A stretch of 64,000 bases of DNA from contig CBDAQU010000002.1 of assembly GCA_965199235.1 (NCBI GenBank), forward strand, positions 1,550,001 to 1,614,000. The letters are read 5' to 3'. The stretch is from BOG-908 sp965199235. Lineage in GTDB: Bacteria > Pseudomonadota > Alphaproteobacteria > Acetobacterales > Acetobacteraceae. A model generated the notes under the pieces. It was not told the DNA's origin, did no database searches, and worked only from the letters and a program-made list of their open reading frames with translations. Below are positions 41,128-50,570 of the stretch, in pieces; the first letter of the stretch is position 1; each line of letters opens with the position of its first letter. A program made the translations under genes and the position numbers.

Positions 41128-42250
41128 ATACTCTCATCGGCATCAGCACGTAGAGCGCAGATTCGTCGGCGGAGTCGCATACTATGGTGGGGGCCGAGCC
41201 GTCGGCGAAACGGAACTCCACCTGCTCGGTGATCTGGTCGGTGATGTCGTTGAGGTAGCGGGCCTGAAAGCCGATCTCCAGCGGGCCGGCGGCGTACTGC
41301 ACCCGGTCGCCGTCCAGCTCCTCTACCGCCGTGCCCTGGTCGGGGCTGGCAGCCGATAGCGTCAGCAGGTCCTTCTGCAGCGCCAGCTTCACCGGCCTGG
41401 AACGCTCGCTGCTGATTGCGGCCACGCGGGCCACCGCCTCGGCGAAATCCTTCTTGCCGACTCGCAGCACCTTGTCGTTGTCGCGCGGGATAACCCGGTC
41501 ATATTCGGGGAAGGTGCCGTCGATCAGCTTGCTGGTCAGCGTGATCGGCCCGACGGTGAACTGGATGCGCGTGTCGGACAGGCCGACCTCCACGCTGCCG
41601 GTCACTTCCTCCAGCAGCTTGCGCAACTCCGCCACCGTCTTGCGCGGGATGATCACGCCTGGCATCGCGCCCGCGCCCTCCGGCAGCTCCTCCTCCACCC
41701 GTGCCAGGCGATGCCCGTCGGTCGCGACCGCCCTCAGCCGCCTTTGGCCGTCGCTTTCGACGGCGTGCAGGTAGATGCCGTTGAGGTAGTACCGCGTCTC
41801 CTCGGTGCTGATGGCAAAGCGGGTGCGGTCGATCAGGCCGCGCAGGGTGAGGGCGGAGAGGTGGAAGCGGTGCGGCAACTGACCCGCCGTCATGCTCGGA
41901 AAATCCTCCACCGGCAGCACCAGCAGGGAGGTGGCGAACCGGCCGGCCCGCAGCGCCAGCTGCGCGTCGCCTCCTGGATGGTCCAGCTCGACCTCCGCGC
42001 CGTCCGGCAGCTTGCGGACGATGTCGTAGAGTGTGGCAGCAGGCGCCGTCGTCGAACCGTTGCGCGTGGTGGACGCAGCAACGTCCTCGACGATGGCGAT
42101 CTCCATGTCGGTGGCCGTCAAAGCCAGTCGGCCGTCGCGCACCGCGATCAGCACGTTGGCCAGGATCGGTATGGTGTTTCGCTTCTCGGCCACGCTCTGA
42201 ATATGCGCCAGCGCTTTCAGCAACGTCGCACGGTCGGCCTTGAGCTTCAT
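41126..42250 (-). CDS. dnaN: DNA polymerase III beta subunit (sliding clamp)
   Basis: 374 residues, normal clamp length, with three repeated clamp domains. It begins MKLKADRATLLKALAHIQSV and ends ALYVLMPMRV, both typical of DnaN. It encircles DNA and tethers the polymerase and repair factors. It is not beside dnaA or recF in this window; the neighbours are degP/Q and an exported protein. The stop codon overlaps a T-run of the facing terminator. Confidence 0.95.
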   Translation of the reverse strand: MKLKADRATLLKALAHIQSVAEKRNTIPILANVLIAVRDGRLALTATDMEIAIVEDVAASTTRNGSTTAPAATLYDIVRKLPDGAEVELDHPGGDAQLALRAGRFATSLLVLPVEDFPSMTAGQLPHRFHLSALTLRGLIDRTRFAISTEETRYYLNGIYLHAVESDGQRRLRAVATDGHRLARVEEELPEGAGAMPGVIIPRKTVAELRKLLEEVTGSVEVGLSDTRIQFTVGPITLTSKLIDGTFPEYDRVIPRDNDKVLRVGKKDFAEAVARVAAISSERSRPVKLALQKDLLTLSAASPDQGTAVEELDGDRVQYAAGPLEIGFQARYLNDITDQITEQVEFRFADGSAPTIVCDSADESALYVLMPMRV

Positions 42251-42394
42251 CTGATGGGTTTCCCGGCAGGCCGGGCGAGTCCGGCGGTCGCGTCACGGGC
42301 AATCTAACGCCGCGTACGAATCGCGCAAATGCGGCCTGCACGCACCCACGGCGTCTCACCGCCTGCCGGCGTGGCGGCCGGTCAGTCGCCGCCG

Positions 42395-42418
42395 GCCGCA
42401 GCCGCAGCCGCAGCCGCA
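42395..42418. repeat. Short GCCGCA tandem repeat
   Basis: Four perfect GCCGCA units between dnaN and the DegP/Q-type protease gene, ending 1 bp before the protease stop codon. The 42251-42419 gap holds no other recognised element. Confidence 0.7.
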
Positions 42419-42419
42419 G

Positions 42420-43958
42420 CTACAGCTTCTTGGGCACCGGCAGCGGCACCCAGCGCATGCCGTCCTGGCCCTGGACCAGCAGGAGCACGGATTTGCGGCT
42501 GTCTGTCCGCGCCTCGTCCAGCCTTTTTTGCAGGTCGGCAGGGGTCGCGACTGGGCTGCGGGCGACCTCGACCACCACGTCACCAGGCTTGAGGCCGTGA
42601 TCGGCGGCCAAGCCCTCCGGCGTGATGTCGGTGACGACGATGCCCTTCTGTTGCGCGTCGATCTTGAATTTCTGGCGAGTCGCATCCGTCAGGGGCGACA
42701 GCTTCATGCCGAGCGAAGCGAAATCGACCGACGGGTTGGTCGGAGCCTTCGAGGACGCCTTCGGTGTGTCGGCCTTCTGGTCGTCCGGCATCTCGGCGAC
42801 CACCACCTGGATCGTCTGGCGATGACCGGATCGCCAGATGTCGACGGGCACCTTCGCATCGATCGGCGTTTCGGCCACCACGCGCGGCAGCGTGCGCATC
42901 TCCTTCAGCGGCTGTCCGTTGAAGCTGAGGATGACGTCGCCGTTCTGGATATGGGCGTGGTCGGCCGGCCCATCATGGTTGACGCCGGCGACCATCGCGC
43001 CGTCCGCCTCGTGCAGACCCAGACTCTCTGCCAGGTCGGGCGTCACCTGCTGGATGCGCACGCCGAGCCAGCCGCGCCGCGGACGGCCGAACTTCTCGAG
43101 CTGGTCGACGACGTTCTTCGCCTCGTCCGAAGGAATAGAAAAGCCGATGCCGATGGAGCCGCCGGAGGGAGAGTAGATGGCGGTGTTGATGCCGATCACC
43201 TCGCCCGCCATGTTGAACAGCGGCCCGCCCGAGTTGCCCTTGTTGATCGCCGCGTCGGTCTGGATGAAGTCGTCGTAGGGGCCCTGCTGGATGTCCCGCC
43301 CGCGCGCAGACACGATGCCCGCGCTGACCGACCCGCCAAGCCCGAACGGGTTGCCGATGGCCAGCACCCAGTCGCCGACGCGGCTCGCGTCGCTGTTGCC
43401 GAAATGCACAGAAGGCAGCTTGTGGTCGGCATGAACCTGCAACACGGCAATGTCGTTGCGGTCGTCGTGGCCGACCAGCGTCGCCTTCAGGGTCACCCCG
43501 TCCTGCAGCGTCACTGTGATCTCGTCGGCGCCCTCGATAACGTGGTTGTTGGTGACGACGATCCCCGACGGATCGACGATGAAACCGGAACCGAGCGACT
43601 GCATGCGGTGAGGGTGACCGTTGGGCGCTTCGTGCGGGTCCGCCTGACCCTGCTGGTCCGGCGCGCTGTCAGGCCCGTCCTCGCCGGGGTCGCCATTATC
43701 GTCGCCGCCCCCGCCATGGCCGTGGCGGTTCATGAAATCCTTGAAAAACTGTTCGAACGGCGAGCCTGGCGGGAAGACCGGCATCTCCGGCCCCTTGTCG
43801 CTGTTTGCGGCCTGCATGTTCTGGGTGGAGCTTATGTTGACCACCGCAGGCAGCAGGGTCTGCGCCAGGTCGGCAAAGCTGTCTGGCGCGCCGCGGGCGA
43901 TAGCGGTGGCCGGCAGGCAAAGCGCGGTTGTCAGGGCCAGCAGAGCGGGAAGGCGCAT
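42420..43958 (-). CDS. DegP/DegQ-type periplasmic serine protease with two PDZ domains
   Basis: 512 residues. The signal peptide is followed by a Gly/Asp/His-rich loop (residues 77-118), then a trypsin-like domain with H139 (NNHVIEG), D169 (RNDIAV) and S243 (GNSGGPLF). Two PDZ domains follow, near residues 300-385 and 420-505. It degrades or chaperones misfolded envelope proteins. The ATG at 43958 starts the signal peptide. It lies downstream of hflKC on the same strand, a common arrangement, but with a 140-bp gap, so separate control is possible. Confidence 0.92.
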   Translation of the reverse strand: MRLPALLALTTALCLPATAIARGAPDSFADLAQTLLPAVVNISSTQNMQAANSDKGPEMPVFPPGSPFEQFFKDFMNRHGHGGGGDDNGDPGEDGPDSAPDQQGQADPHEAPNGHPHRMQSLGSGFIVDPSGIVVTNNHVIEGADEITVTLQDGVTLKATLVGHDDRNDIAVLQVHADHKLPSVHFGNSDASRVGDWVLAIGNPFGLGGSVSAGIVSARGRDIQQGPYDDFIQTDAAINKGNSGGPLFNMAGEVIGINTAIYSPSGGSIGIGFSIPSDEAKNVVDQLEKFGRPRRGWLGVRIQQVTPDLAESLGLHEADGAMVAGVNHDGPADHAHIQNGDVILSFNGQPLKEMRTLPRVVAETPIDAKVPVDIWRSGHRQTIQVVVAEMPDDQKADTPKASSKAPTNPSVDFASLGMKLSPLTDATRQKFKIDAQQKGIVVTDITPEGLAADHGLKPGDVVVEVARSPVATPADLQKRLDEARTDSRKSVLLLVQGQDGMRWVPLPVPKKL

Positions 43959-44098
43959 GCTTGAGTTCCTTGTGCCGGCCCAGTGTGTTCCCGTCGGGCG
44001 CTTGGACACAAGTAAGCAGTTGGGGCGGTAAAGAAAGGCTGAGCGCGTGCGCGTATCACCCGCTCCCTTCCTCTCCCGCCGCGACGCGAGAGCGGAAA

Positions 44099-44968
44099 CT
44101 ACTGCGTCGGGATGCCCTGCATCAGCTTGAGAAAATCGTCCTGCGGCGTCAGCACCAGGCGGGATTTGCCGGCAGCGAAAGCGTCGCGATAGGCTTGCAG
44201 GGTGCGCCAAGTGGCGAAGAACTTCGGGTCGCGCTGGAAGGCGTTGGCGTAAATCGCGATCGCCTGCGCCTCGCCCTCGCCGCGCAGGCGGTCCGCATCG
44301 GCACGGGCCTGGGCCACCAGCACGGTCTTCTGGCGATCCGCATCGGCGCGGATGCGGGCGGAGGCTTCCGCACCCTCCGCGCGCGCCTGGCTGGCCACGC
44401 GCTTACGCTCGGACTGCATGCGCTGCAGGATCGCTTCGGTGTTCTCCTCCGGCAGGTCGGCACGGCGAATGCGCACGTCCACCACGTTGACGCCGAACCC
44501 TTTCATCTCCTGGTTCACCTGACCGCGTATGGCGCCCATGATGCGCGACCGCTGGGCTGACAGCACGTCGAGCAGGGTTTCCCCGCCGAGCACGCGGCGC
44601 AGGCTGGAGGTGACGACAGAGTTCAGCCGGGCGCGGATGCCGTCCTCGGTCGGGCCGACGGACTGGTAATACTGCAGCGGGTTGGTGATCAGGTACCGGG
44701 TGAAGCTGTCGACGATCAGGCGTCGCTGGTCGCCCAGGATCACCTCCTCCTGCGGCGCCTCGTAGTCCAGCAAACGCTTGTCGAAGGTGATGGCGGTTTG
44801 CACGAAGGGCAGCTTGAAGTGCAGGCCGGGGTCCTCGATGACCCGCACCGGCTGTCCCAGCTGGGTGATCAGGACGATCTCGGTCTGCGACACCTCGAAG
44901 AAGCTGACGTTGATCAGCACGAACACGACAAAGAGCAGTGCCAGGCCGGCAACGAGGAGGCGGTTCAC
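44099..44968 (-). CDS. hflC: HflC, SPFH-domain modulator of FtsH protease
   Basis: 289 residues: one N-terminal helix (LLVAGLALLFVVFVLINVSFF) and an SPFH/prohibitin domain with EIVLITQLGQPVRVIEDPGLHFKLPF and a later DLPEENTEAILQRMQSERKRVA coiled region. With HflK it forms a large periplasm-facing cage around FtsH. Its ATG overlaps the hflK stop codon (ATGA). Confidence 0.95.
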   Translation of the reverse strand: MNRLLVAGLALLFVVFVLINVSFFEVSQTEIVLITQLGQPVRVIEDPGLHFKLPFVQTAITFDKRLLDYEAPQEEVILGDQRRLIVDSFTRYLITNPLQYYQSVGPTEDGIRARLNSVVTSSLRRVLGGETLLDVLSAQRSRIMGAIRGQVNQEMKGFGVNVVDVRIRRADLPEENTEAILQRMQSERKRVASQARAEGAEASARIRADADRQKTVLVAQARADADRLRGEGEAQAIAIYANAFQRDPKFFATWRTLQAYRDAFAAGKSRLVLTPQDDFLKLMQGIPTQ

Positions 44969-46125
44969 TTGGCGTCTCCCTGCGGCGCGGCCCCTTGAAG
45001 CTGGAGCATCGGCAGAATGCCGCGCAGCTTGTCGTCGACGACGATGGACGGGGTGTCCTTCACGATTTCCTGCATCGTCTCGATGTACAGGCGCTTGAGG
45101 GTCACGTCCTTGGCCTGGGTGTAGGCGGCATAGACGCTGAGGAAACGCTGCGCCTCACCCGTGGCGGCGCTGACGGCGGCCTGCTTGGCACCGTTCGCCT
45201 GGGCCAGGATGGCGGCACTCTCGCCGCGGGCACGGGGCACCACGTCGTTGGAGTAGGATTGCGCGTCGTTGCGCGCGGTGTCGGCATCGGTGTTGGCGCG
45301 CTGCACGTCGCGGAACGCCTCGATCACGTCGGCCGGCGGGTCGACCTTCTGGAGCTGCACCTGGGTGATCTCCACGCCGGCATGATACTGGTCGAGTATC
45401 TCCTGGGTGCCTGCGGCGACCGCCTGTTCGATAGCGGCGCGGCCGCCGGTCAGCGCCTCCTGGATCTTGGTGCGGCCGACCACCTGACGCAGCATTGATT
45501 CGGCCGCCGACTTTACTGTGTAGCCAGGGTTGCGCGTGTTGAAGCTGAACGCCGCGGCGTCGGACACTTTCCAGAACACGCTGGCGTTGATGTCGACGAT
45601 GTTCTCGTCGCCGGTCAGCATCAGGCTCTCCTCGGCGAGGTCGCGCGCGGGGCCGCTGCGGGCCGGCTCGACCACTCCTTCGGGCGAGCGCGGCGAAGAA
45701 TCCGGCTCGTCGGTGGTGGTGCTGCGAAAGCCGATCTCCACCCGGTTGATCCGGGTGACGGCGACCAGGAGCACGCTCTCGATCGGCCAGGGCGCATGGT
45801 AGTTCAGGCCGGGCGGGGTGCTGCGGACGTAGGCGCCGAAGCGCAGCACCAGACCCTGCTCGTCAGGCTCGACACGGTAGAAGCCGGTGGCCAGCCAGAT
45901 GGCGGCGACAGCGACGGCGGCCAGCACGGCGCCGCGCCCGGCCGAGCCGCCCGCCCCGCCAAGAAGGCGCCTGAGCAAAGCGCGGAACTGGGCCATCAGA
46001 CGGTCCAGCTCCGGCGGAAGCTGGCCGCCGCCCGACCCGCCGCCCGTGCCCCAGGGGCCTTGGATGGGGTTGGACGGGCGTCGCGGGCCGCCGCCTAGGT
46101 TCCAGGGGTTTTGATCGGACGGCAT
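44965..46125 (-). CDS. hflK: HflK, SPFH-domain modulator of FtsH protease
   Basis: 386 residues. It has a Gly/Pro-rich N-terminus (MPSDQNPWNLGGG), one membrane helix near 75-95 and an SPFH domain (VEPDEQGLVLRFGAYVRSTPPGLNYH), followed by a long helical region and a C-terminal tail. It is the partner of HflC, which follows with a 4-bp overlap. Divergent from mrp with 131 bp between. Confidence 0.95.
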   Translation of the reverse strand: MPSDQNPWNLGGGPRRPSNPIQGPWGTGGGSGGGQLPPELDRLMAQFRALLRRLLGGAGGSAGRGAVLAAVAVAAIWLATGFYRVEPDEQGLVLRFGAYVRSTPPGLNYHAPWPIESVLLVAVTRINRVEIGFRSTTTDEPDSSPRSPEGVVEPARSGPARDLAEESLMLTGDENIVDINASVFWKVSDAAAFSFNTRNPGYTVKSAAESMLRQVVGRTKIQEALTGGRAAIEQAVAAGTQEILDQYHAGVEITQVQLQKVDPPADVIEAFRDVQRANTDADTARNDAQSYSNDVVPRARGESAAILAQANGAKQAAVSAATGEAQRFLSVYAAYTQAKDVTLKRLYIETMQEIVKDTPSIVVDDKLRGILPMLQLQGAAPQGDAK

Positions 46126-46256
46126 TGCGGAAGCGTCTCCTGCGGACCCGGGCGTTTGCGGCGCTGGCGCGCTTGGGCGTTGGCAGCGGTGTCGCGCTGG
46201 CACATATGCCGGGCTGGCAACGCGCATATGGACCGCGGCCAGGGGTTTGCAAAGCT

Positions 46257-47363
46257 ATGGCGAATGACGCGGCGGGGCTGGAGGCACGCCTGATGCAGGT
46301 GCTGCGCAGCGTGGCGGGGCCGGAGGGCGGCGACATCGTCTCTGCCGGCCTGGTCGAGGGCTTGCAGGCCAAGGATGGTCTTGTGCACCTGGCACTGCGG
46401 GCCGAACGCGCCATGGTGGGGCGCATGGAGCGCGTGGCCGCCGATGCGACCGCCCTTCTGAAGCGCCAGCCTGGCGTGCTGAACGCCGCGGTTGTGCTGA
46501 CCTCCCACCGGGCAGCGCCAGCAGCTGCACGGCCGGCGCATCCGATGACCGAGCCCCCGCCCGGCGTCAGGCGCGGCCATGGCGAGGACCCGCAGGGTGC
46601 GAAGTTCCTCAGCAGCGTGCGCCGGGTGATCGCGGTCGCATCCGGCAAGGGCGGCGTGGGCAAATCCACGGTTTCGGTCAACCTGGCGGCGTCGTTCGCC
46701 AAGATGGGGCTGCGCACCGGGCTGGTGGACGCCGACGTGCACGGGCCGAGCATGGCCAGGATGCTGGGGGTGAACCGCAAGCCCGATGTGGTCGGAAAGA
46801 TGATGCAGCCGGTGCGCGCCTTCGGCCTGAGCGCGATGTCGCTCGGCTTTCTGGTGCCGGAGGACCAGGCGATGATCTGGCGCGGGCCGATGGTGATGGG
46901 CGCGCTGCAGCAGATGCTGGGCGAGACGGAGTGGGGCGAGCTGGACGTGATGGTGGTGGACCTGCCGCCCGGCACCGGCGACGCGCAGCTGACGCTGGCG
47001 CAGCGCGTGGTGGTCGCCGGCGCGGTGATCGTTTCCACGCCGCAGGACATCGCGCTGATCGATGCGCGGCGCGGGGTCGCGATGTTCGAGAAGGTGGGGG
47101 TGCGCATCCTCGGGCTGGTGGAGAACATGAGCTTCTTCCACTGTCCGCAATGCGGCCACTCCACGCCGGTCTTCGGGCATGGCGGGGCGAGGACGGAGGC
47201 GCTGCGCCTGGGCGTGCCGTTCCTGGGTGAGGTGCCGCTGTTGCTGGACGTGCGCCAGGCCGGCGATGCCGGGCAGCCGATCGTGCTGGCCGCGCCGGAC
47301 AGCGCAGGGGCGGTCGCGCTGACGGCAATCGCCCGCTTGGTCTGGGATAGTGTTGACAAGTAA
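46257..47363 (+). CDS. mrp: Mrp/ApbC-type iron-sulfur cluster carrier ATPase
   Basis: 368 residues. An N-terminal MIP18/DUF59-like domain (about 1-85) is followed by a P-loop domain with the deviant Walker A GKGGVGKST and motifs DADVHGPSMARMLG and VVDLPPGTGD. The CxxC in FFHCPQCGH, which binds a bridging Fe-S cluster in the dimer, is present. It carries Fe-S clusters to apo-proteins. The ATG at 46257 matches the usual N-terminus; the longer upstream frame does not. Confidence 0.93.
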   Translation: MANDAAGLEARLMQVLRSVAGPEGGDIVSAGLVEGLQAKDGLVHLALRAERAMVGRMERVAADATALLKRQPGVLNAAVVLTSHRAAPAAARPAHPMTEPPPGVRRGHGEDPQGAKFLSSVRRVIAVASGKGGVGKSTVSVNLAASFAKMGLRTGLVDADVHGPSMARMLGVNRKPDVVGKMMQPVRAFGLSAMSLGFLVPEDQAMIWRGPMVMGALQQMLGETEWGELDVMVVDLPPGTGDAQLTLAQRVVVAGAVIVSTPQDIALIDARRGVAMFEKVGVRILGLVENMSFFHCPQCGHSTPVFGHGGARTEALRLGVPFLGEVPLLLDVRQAGDAGQPIVLAAPDSAGAVALTAIARLVWDSVDK

Positions 47364-47406
47364 ACGAGTTTGAGGCCCGTGGTTCAACGGTTGAGGAGAC
47401 ACATCG

Positions 47407-47946
47407 ATGCGAAATGCTGCCCTAGGCTTGCTGACGGCTATTTTGGCGGCGACGCCCGCGCTTGCCACGCTGCAGCCTGGCGCCGATGCGCCGGACTTCT
47501 CGGCGCCTGCCACGTTGGGCGGCAACGCCTTTTCTTTCCATTTGAGCGACGCGCTGAAGTCAGGACCGGTCGTGGTGTATTTCTACCCAGCCGCGTTCAC
47601 GTCTGGCTGCACGGCTGAGGCGCACGCGTTTGCCGCCGCCATGCCGCAATTCGCGGCCCTGCATGCGACGGTAGTCGGTGTTTCGATGGACAAGATGGAC
47701 AAGTTGAAAAAGTTTTCCGTCAGCGACTGTGCCAGCAAGTTCCCGCTGGCATCGGACGCGGACGGGAAGATCAGCCACGCCTATGAGGCTGTGATGATGC
47801 GAGTGATGCCGTGGTCCAGCCGCACGAGCTACGTGATTTCACCAGCCGGGCACGTCATCTACAGTTATTACGCGATGAACCCTGACCAGCACGTCGACAA
47901 CACGCTCAAGGCGTTGCGCGCCTACGAGGCGCACCCCGCCCAGTAG
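47407..47946 (+). CDS. Exported peroxiredoxin (AhpC/TSA, BCP-like)
   Basis: 179 residues with a signal peptide (ending ALA-TLQ). The thioredoxin-fold motif YFYPAAFTSGCTAEAHAF holds the peroxidatic Cys68; Cys108 (VSDCASKF) may be the resolving Cys. It reduces peroxides in the periplasm. A GAGGAG ribosome-binding site precedes the ATG. It is 43 bp after mrp and could be co-transcribed. It ends at a hairpin shared with the convergent stress gene. Confidence 0.87.
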   Translation: MRNAALGLLTAILAATPALATLQPGADAPDFSAPATLGGNAFSFHLSDALKSGPVVVYFYPAAFTSGCTAEAHAFAAAMPQFAALHATVVGVSMDKMDKLKKFSVSDCASKFPLASDADGKISHAYEAVMMRVMPWSSRTSYVISPAGHVIYSYYAMNPDQHVDNTLKALRAYEAHPAQ

Positions 47947-47952
47947 ACGGTT

Positions 47953-47982
47953 CGAGCGGCCTCACTGAGTCGAGGCCGCTCG
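47953..47982. terminator. Hairpin between convergent genes
   Basis: A perfect 11-bp stem CGAGCGGCCTC/GAGGCCGCTCG with an 8-base loop, 7 bp after the peroxiredoxin stop. No T-run on either strand, so termination would rest on the stem alone. Confidence 0.5.
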
Positions 47983-47994
47983 CACGCGGTTCGG

Positions 47995-48651
47995 TCAGAG
48001 AACCGTGTTGGTGGACGATGTGCTTGTTGCGCCGGTCGTGGAGGATGGCACGTAGGCGGGCGCCTTGTCGTCGAAGCGCTCCCAGCCCGTGGACGCATAC
48101 TCGGCACGGCGGGCGGCCGGGTCGACGTAGTTTCGACCGTTGAGGATCTGCTCGGCAGAGGCTGCCCGCTCCTCATCAACGCGCAAGGTGACGAGCGAGC
48201 CGCCGCGGCGCACGCCTTCGGCATACACATGGGCGTCCTGCTCCGGCACGCCGGCATGGGTCAGCGAGCCGACCAGACCACCGACGCCGCCTACCACGGC
48301 CGCACCGATGCCGGCGCCGGTGAGGGTGGAAATCAGCCAGCCGGCGGCCACGACCGGACCGACGCCAGGGATCGCGAGCGCGCCGATGCCGGCAAGCAGG
48401 CCAGCGCCGCCGCCCAGCACGGTGCCCAAAGTGGCGCCGGTGCCCGCGCCGGTACCGCCGGCCTCAGCCGCGGCAACCGTGTCAGTGCCGGCTCCCGAGG
48501 TGCCGGACCCGGCAGTGGTGTAGCGCGTGTCGTGGTTGCTGGCGACGATGCTGACGTCGTCATGGCTGAAGCCGGCGGCTTCGAGCTGCTGAACCACCGC
48601 GACGGCGTCGTCGTGATTGTCGAACAGCCGAGTGAGGGTGCGTGTTGCCAT
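47995..48651 (-). CDS. General-stress-protein-like membrane protein with Gly zipper
   Basis: 218 residues. The first 45 resemble general stress protein 17M (TRLFDNHDDAVAVVQQLEAAGFSHDDVSIVA). The centre is a glycine-zipper pair of helices (GTVLGGGAGLLAGIGALAIPGVGPVVAAG and later GAGIGAAVVGGVGGLVGSL). The C-terminal part continues HAGVPEQDAHVYAEGVRRGGSLVTLRV. The function is unknown; relatives are stress-induced. It begins 24 bp downstream of the next gene's stop, so the two may share a transcript. Confidence 0.75.
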   Translation of the reverse strand: MATRTLTRLFDNHDDAVAVVQQLEAAGFSHDDVSIVASNHDTRYTTAGSGTSGAGTDTVAAAEAGGTGAGTGATLGTVLGGGAGLLAGIGALAIPGVGPVVAAGWLISTLTGAGIGAAVVGGVGGLVGSLTHAGVPEQDAHVYAEGVRRGGSLVTLRVDEERAASAEQILNGRNYVDPAARRAEYASTGWERFDDKAPAYVPSSTTGATSTSSTNTVL

Positions 48652-48674
48652 TTCCAAGTATCCTGTCCGTTGAT

Positions 48675-49076
48675 TTAAGACTGCTGGCCGACGTTGCCCT
48701 TGTAGTCGAGCCACACCTGAACGGGCTGACCGTCCTTGGTGCCCTGCCCGCGCCACACGCCGTTGGCGTCCTTGGCGAGGCCGGTCACGTGCGTGTAGCC
48801 CTTCTTGGAGATCCGGCTGCGGGCTTGCTTCATGGTGAAGCTGTTCGCGCCCTTGGCGGGCTGGTCGGCGTTGGCGCCGGTGGAGACGACTGCCTGGTTG
48901 GTGTCGCCGGAAGCGGCAGCCTTGTTGTTGACCGTCGAGTTGGTCATCGGGGTCGCCGTCGGCGGGGCGCCGGTCGACGTGCCGGGTGTTGCTGACGTGC
49001 CGCCAGCCGGCGTCTGAGCGACTGCCAAGTTCATCGCGAGAAGAGAGGCGGCTGCTCCCAGTATTAGCTTGTTCAT
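48675..49076 (-). CDS. Exported protein with a PepSY-like C-terminal domain
   Basis: 133 residues. The signal peptide (NKLILGAAASLLAMNLAVAQ) is followed by a Thr/Pro/Ala-rich linker to about residue 75. The compact end TMKQARSRISKKGYTHVTGLAKDANGVWRGQG and VWLDYKGNV looks like one PepSY-type alpha/beta unit. Such domains often modulate proteases or bind peptides in the envelope. The ATG at 49076 is chosen since it begins the signal peptide. Probably an operon with the stress gene that follows. Confidence 0.7.
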   Translation of the reverse strand: MNKLILGAAASLLAMNLAVAQTPAGGTSATPGTSTGAPPTATPMTNSTVNNKAAASGDTNQAVVSTGANADQPAKGANSFTMKQARSRISKKGYTHVTGLAKDANGVWRGQGTKDGQPVQVWLDYKGNVGQQS

Positions 49077-49193
49077 TTGTGTCCTCGATGTCTGCTGCGT
49101 CAGGCGAGGCAAACGACATCGACAGGGTAGAGTTCCGCCCCGCCAAGGCGCGCGCAGTGCGATGGGAACACTCTTCTCCGCATCGCCCGACTG

Positions 49194-50093
49194 TCAGAGA
49201 GCGGCCTTCTGGATAAACAGTTTGCCGCTGCTGTAGGACAGCCAGACCCGCGCCCGTTTGAGGAACTCCAGCCCGAGCAGCCCGTCGCCAGTCTGCATCC
49301 TGCCTGGCGCAACGACGACGGTGCGGACGTCTCCAAACGCCTGGCCTGCTACGTCCAGGCGGCGGAAGATGTGCATCCAAGCGGAAAACGGACGATCATT
49401 GACGCCGTGGCCCACCATGCGCCGGTTTTGCTCCAATATGTCCGGCGTGGCGCCGGCGCGTGCCGCCGCGCGGGTCGATAGAACGAGGGCGGGCGCACCG
49501 GTATCGATCAGCAGGTCCAGCGTTGCGCCGTCGATCCTGACAGGAACGGATGCGTGGCGGGACGGCGCCACTTCCATCACCGTGCCGGTCGCTTCGCCCG
49601 GCCAATCCGGTGTGACATCGGCACAGCCGGCGACGCGCCACAGGCCGAGACGCCGGTTGGGGATGTCGAGCTCGACGTCGAAATTCGAGAGTATGTCAGC
49701 TCCGATCAGACCTCCGACCGAGGAGCCGTCCGCCATCTGCTGGTCGAATTCGGCCACCGGAAAACGTCGCCCGACGATGTGGACGGCCCCGATGGCAAAG
49801 TCGCTGGCCCGGGCGATGTAGAGGTGGCTTTCCGTGCCGCCCACACCGAACACGTCGGCGGTATGGTCGTAATCACGCGGCAGGGTCAGGCGGTCGGACA
49901 GGCTTTTGGACAGAGTGGTCATGCCTGCGCCCGTGTCGACGAAGAAAGACGAGGGCTTGCCGTCGATCACGACGTTCACGAACAGTTTCTGATGCCACAG
50001 GACGAGCGGCAGATCGGCCGCGCGGCGTATGCTGCATTCAGCGTGGGCTGCAAAAGCCGTAAACACGGCAAGCAGCGCAGCGACCCTGATCAA
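49194..50093 (-). CDS. Exported aspartyl protease-like protein with two DTGA motifs
   Basis: 299 residues. A signal peptide (ending AHA-ECS) precedes two retropepsin-like units: the first with FFVDTGAGMTTLS (D53), the second with LLIDTGAPALVLS (D197). Each is followed by a hydrophobic Gly motif typical of aspartic proteases (GGLIGADIL; GDGLLGLEFL). The two units in one chain could form an intramolecular pepsin-like pair. Target unknown; acts outside the cytoplasm. Confidence 0.82.
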   Translation of the reverse strand: MIRVAALLAVFTAFAAHAECSIRRAADLPLVLWHQKLFVNVVIDGKPSSFFVDTGAGMTTLSKSLSDRLTLPRDYDHTADVFGVGGTESHLYIARASDFAIGAVHIVGRRFPVAEFDQQMADGSSVGGLIGADILSNFDVELDIPNRRLGLWRVAGCADVTPDWPGEATGTVMEVAPSRHASVPVRIDGATLDLLIDTGAPALVLSTRAAARAGATPDILEQNRRMVGHGVNDRPFSAWMHIFRRLDVAGQAFGDVRTVVVAPGRMQTGDGLLGLEFLKRARVWLSYSSGKLFIQKAAL

Positions 50094-50157
50094 TCCCGTG
50101 CACTCCGGCGGATACGCGACCGCCCCGGCATACTACGCTGAAAGTGCTAAACTCGGG

Positions 50158-50337
50158 TTATCGAAGCTTCTCGGTTTCTTGCGTGTGGCCGCTCAACGGA
50201 TCGTTCGGCCCGCCGATCCCGGAAGTCTTGCCGCCCGTCTCGATGCTTTTCTTGGTGGAAATCTTGCTCCAGATCAGGAAGCCGATGAAAAGGATGAACG
50301 TCGCAAAGACCAGTAGAAACAGCGGATGCCCACTCAT
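50158..50337 (-). CDS. Small single-span membrane protein, unknown
   Basis: 59 residues: MSGHPLFLLVFATFILFIGF begins a single membrane helix, followed by a basic stretch (WSKISTKKS) and a hydrophilic tail. A GGGAG site lies 8 bases before the ATG at 50337. The basic residues after the helix predict an outside N-terminus and a cytoplasmic tail. No family recognised. Confidence 0.6.
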   Translation of the reverse strand: MSGHPLFLLVFATFILFIGFLIWSKISTKKSIETGGKTSGIGGPNDPLSGHTQETEKLR

Positions 50338-50570
50338 CGACGTCACTCCCGTATTGCTGCCTAAAGACGGCTGAGCGGCCAAGGTTTGCCGAATCGCGCT
50401 TTATTGACGCAGGATAATCGAGAATCCAGCTACAAATACGGAGACGACCGACGATCGACCGGCACACGCGCGGCCTTCGGGACAGCGTAGAAGTTCGTTG
50501 CGCCAGGCTTCAGCAGCATCTAGCCGGTCAAACGCCACGTTCAAAGAAACCAGCGTTCGCCAGCCTGGAC

